NCBI RefSeq assembly: GCF_947498635.1
Contig: NZ_CANMKV010000015.1
Span: 39,457 to 103,456, forward strand
From: an uncultured Microbulbifer sp.
Lineage (GTDB): Bacteria > Pseudomonadota > Gammaproteobacteria > Pseudomonadales > Cellvibrionaceae
DNA length: 64,000 nt
Direction: 5' to 3'
Shown: piece after piece, positions 63,965-64,000 of the stretch
How positions within the stretch are numbered: the stretch's first letter is position 1
Layout of the letters: the number at the start of each line of letters is the position of its first letter
Position numbers and translations under genes: made by a program
Notes under the pieces: generated by a model
Told to the model about the DNA's origin: nothing
The model's input: only the letters and a program-made list of their open reading frames with translations
The model's database searches: none

Positions 63965-64000
63965 ATGGATATTATTGATGCAAGAAAATTACCCGCTTCC
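63965..64000 (+). CDS. possible start of an IS630-type transposase (cut by window edge)
   Basis: ATG 63965 opens MDIIDARKLPAS, 12 residues to the edge. N-termini of IS630-family transposases often begin M-x-DARKL. The evidence is short and could be chance; the pseudogenes beside it make a mobile element plausible. Confidence 0.3.
   Translation, partial: MDIIDARKLPAS

Overview
The window is about 64 kb of chromosome from a gammaproteobacterium. The run leuB-asd-usg-fimV-truA-trpF(BA)-accD-folC-dedD-cvpA-purF-metZ is the order found in Pseudomonas and Cellvibrionales. Protein style, the fimV/tgpA/aruI-type content and a fairly GC-rich core suggest a marine Cellvibrionales member, Microbulbifer or a close relative. 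That placement is inferred from remembered family and gene-order knowledge, not from a database search.

Layout. 1-17 kb: amino-acid, tRNA-modification, fatty-acid, folate and purine housekeeping genes, all on +, with the large FimV polar hub protein. 17-22.5 kb: a MoxR / DUF58 / transglutaminase (TgpA-like) cassette, an MFS exporter and a shortened DUF3175-like protein. 22.8-26 kb (minus): sppA and an arsC-wrbA-DUF2069 operon. 26-33 kb (plus): YihY-type membrane protein, TlpA-like lipoprotein, TcyP-like cystine symporter, glycine-zipper protein, and a PepSY protein ahead of a PhoP/PhoQ-like two-component pair. 33-43 kb: acyl-CoA dehydrogenase, a glycosyltransferase/PAP2 pair, and small conserved metabolic or unknown genes. 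43-47.3 kb: an AT-rich accessory block with a LysE-family exporter and two tandem paralogous stand-alone condensation-domain-like acyltransferases with altered HHxxxDG motifs. 47.7-51 kb: CPA1 antiporter and an AraC/LysE pair. 51-57 kb (minus): threonine-to-glycine pathway (kbl, tdh) preceded by a small unknown protein, an aldehyde dehydrogenase and an AruI-like thiamine-diphosphate decarboxylase. 57-61.6 kb (plus): pdxH, then a tightly coupled hscC / degenerate-J-domain RDD membrane protein / cupin operon. 61.6-64 kb: an AT-rich decaying accessory region with a frameshifted gene, a membrane protein, a beta-propeller-like pseudogene carrying two in-frame stops, and at the edge what may be the start of an IS630-type transposase.

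Most worth following up: (1) the LysE plus twin condensation-like acyltransferases, with no NRPS nearby; (2) the HscC chaperone with a membrane J-like partner that has RPD in place of HPD; (3) a structured ~115-bp direct repeat between trpF and trpB with a third partial copy after dedD; (4) the gene decay next to the right edge.
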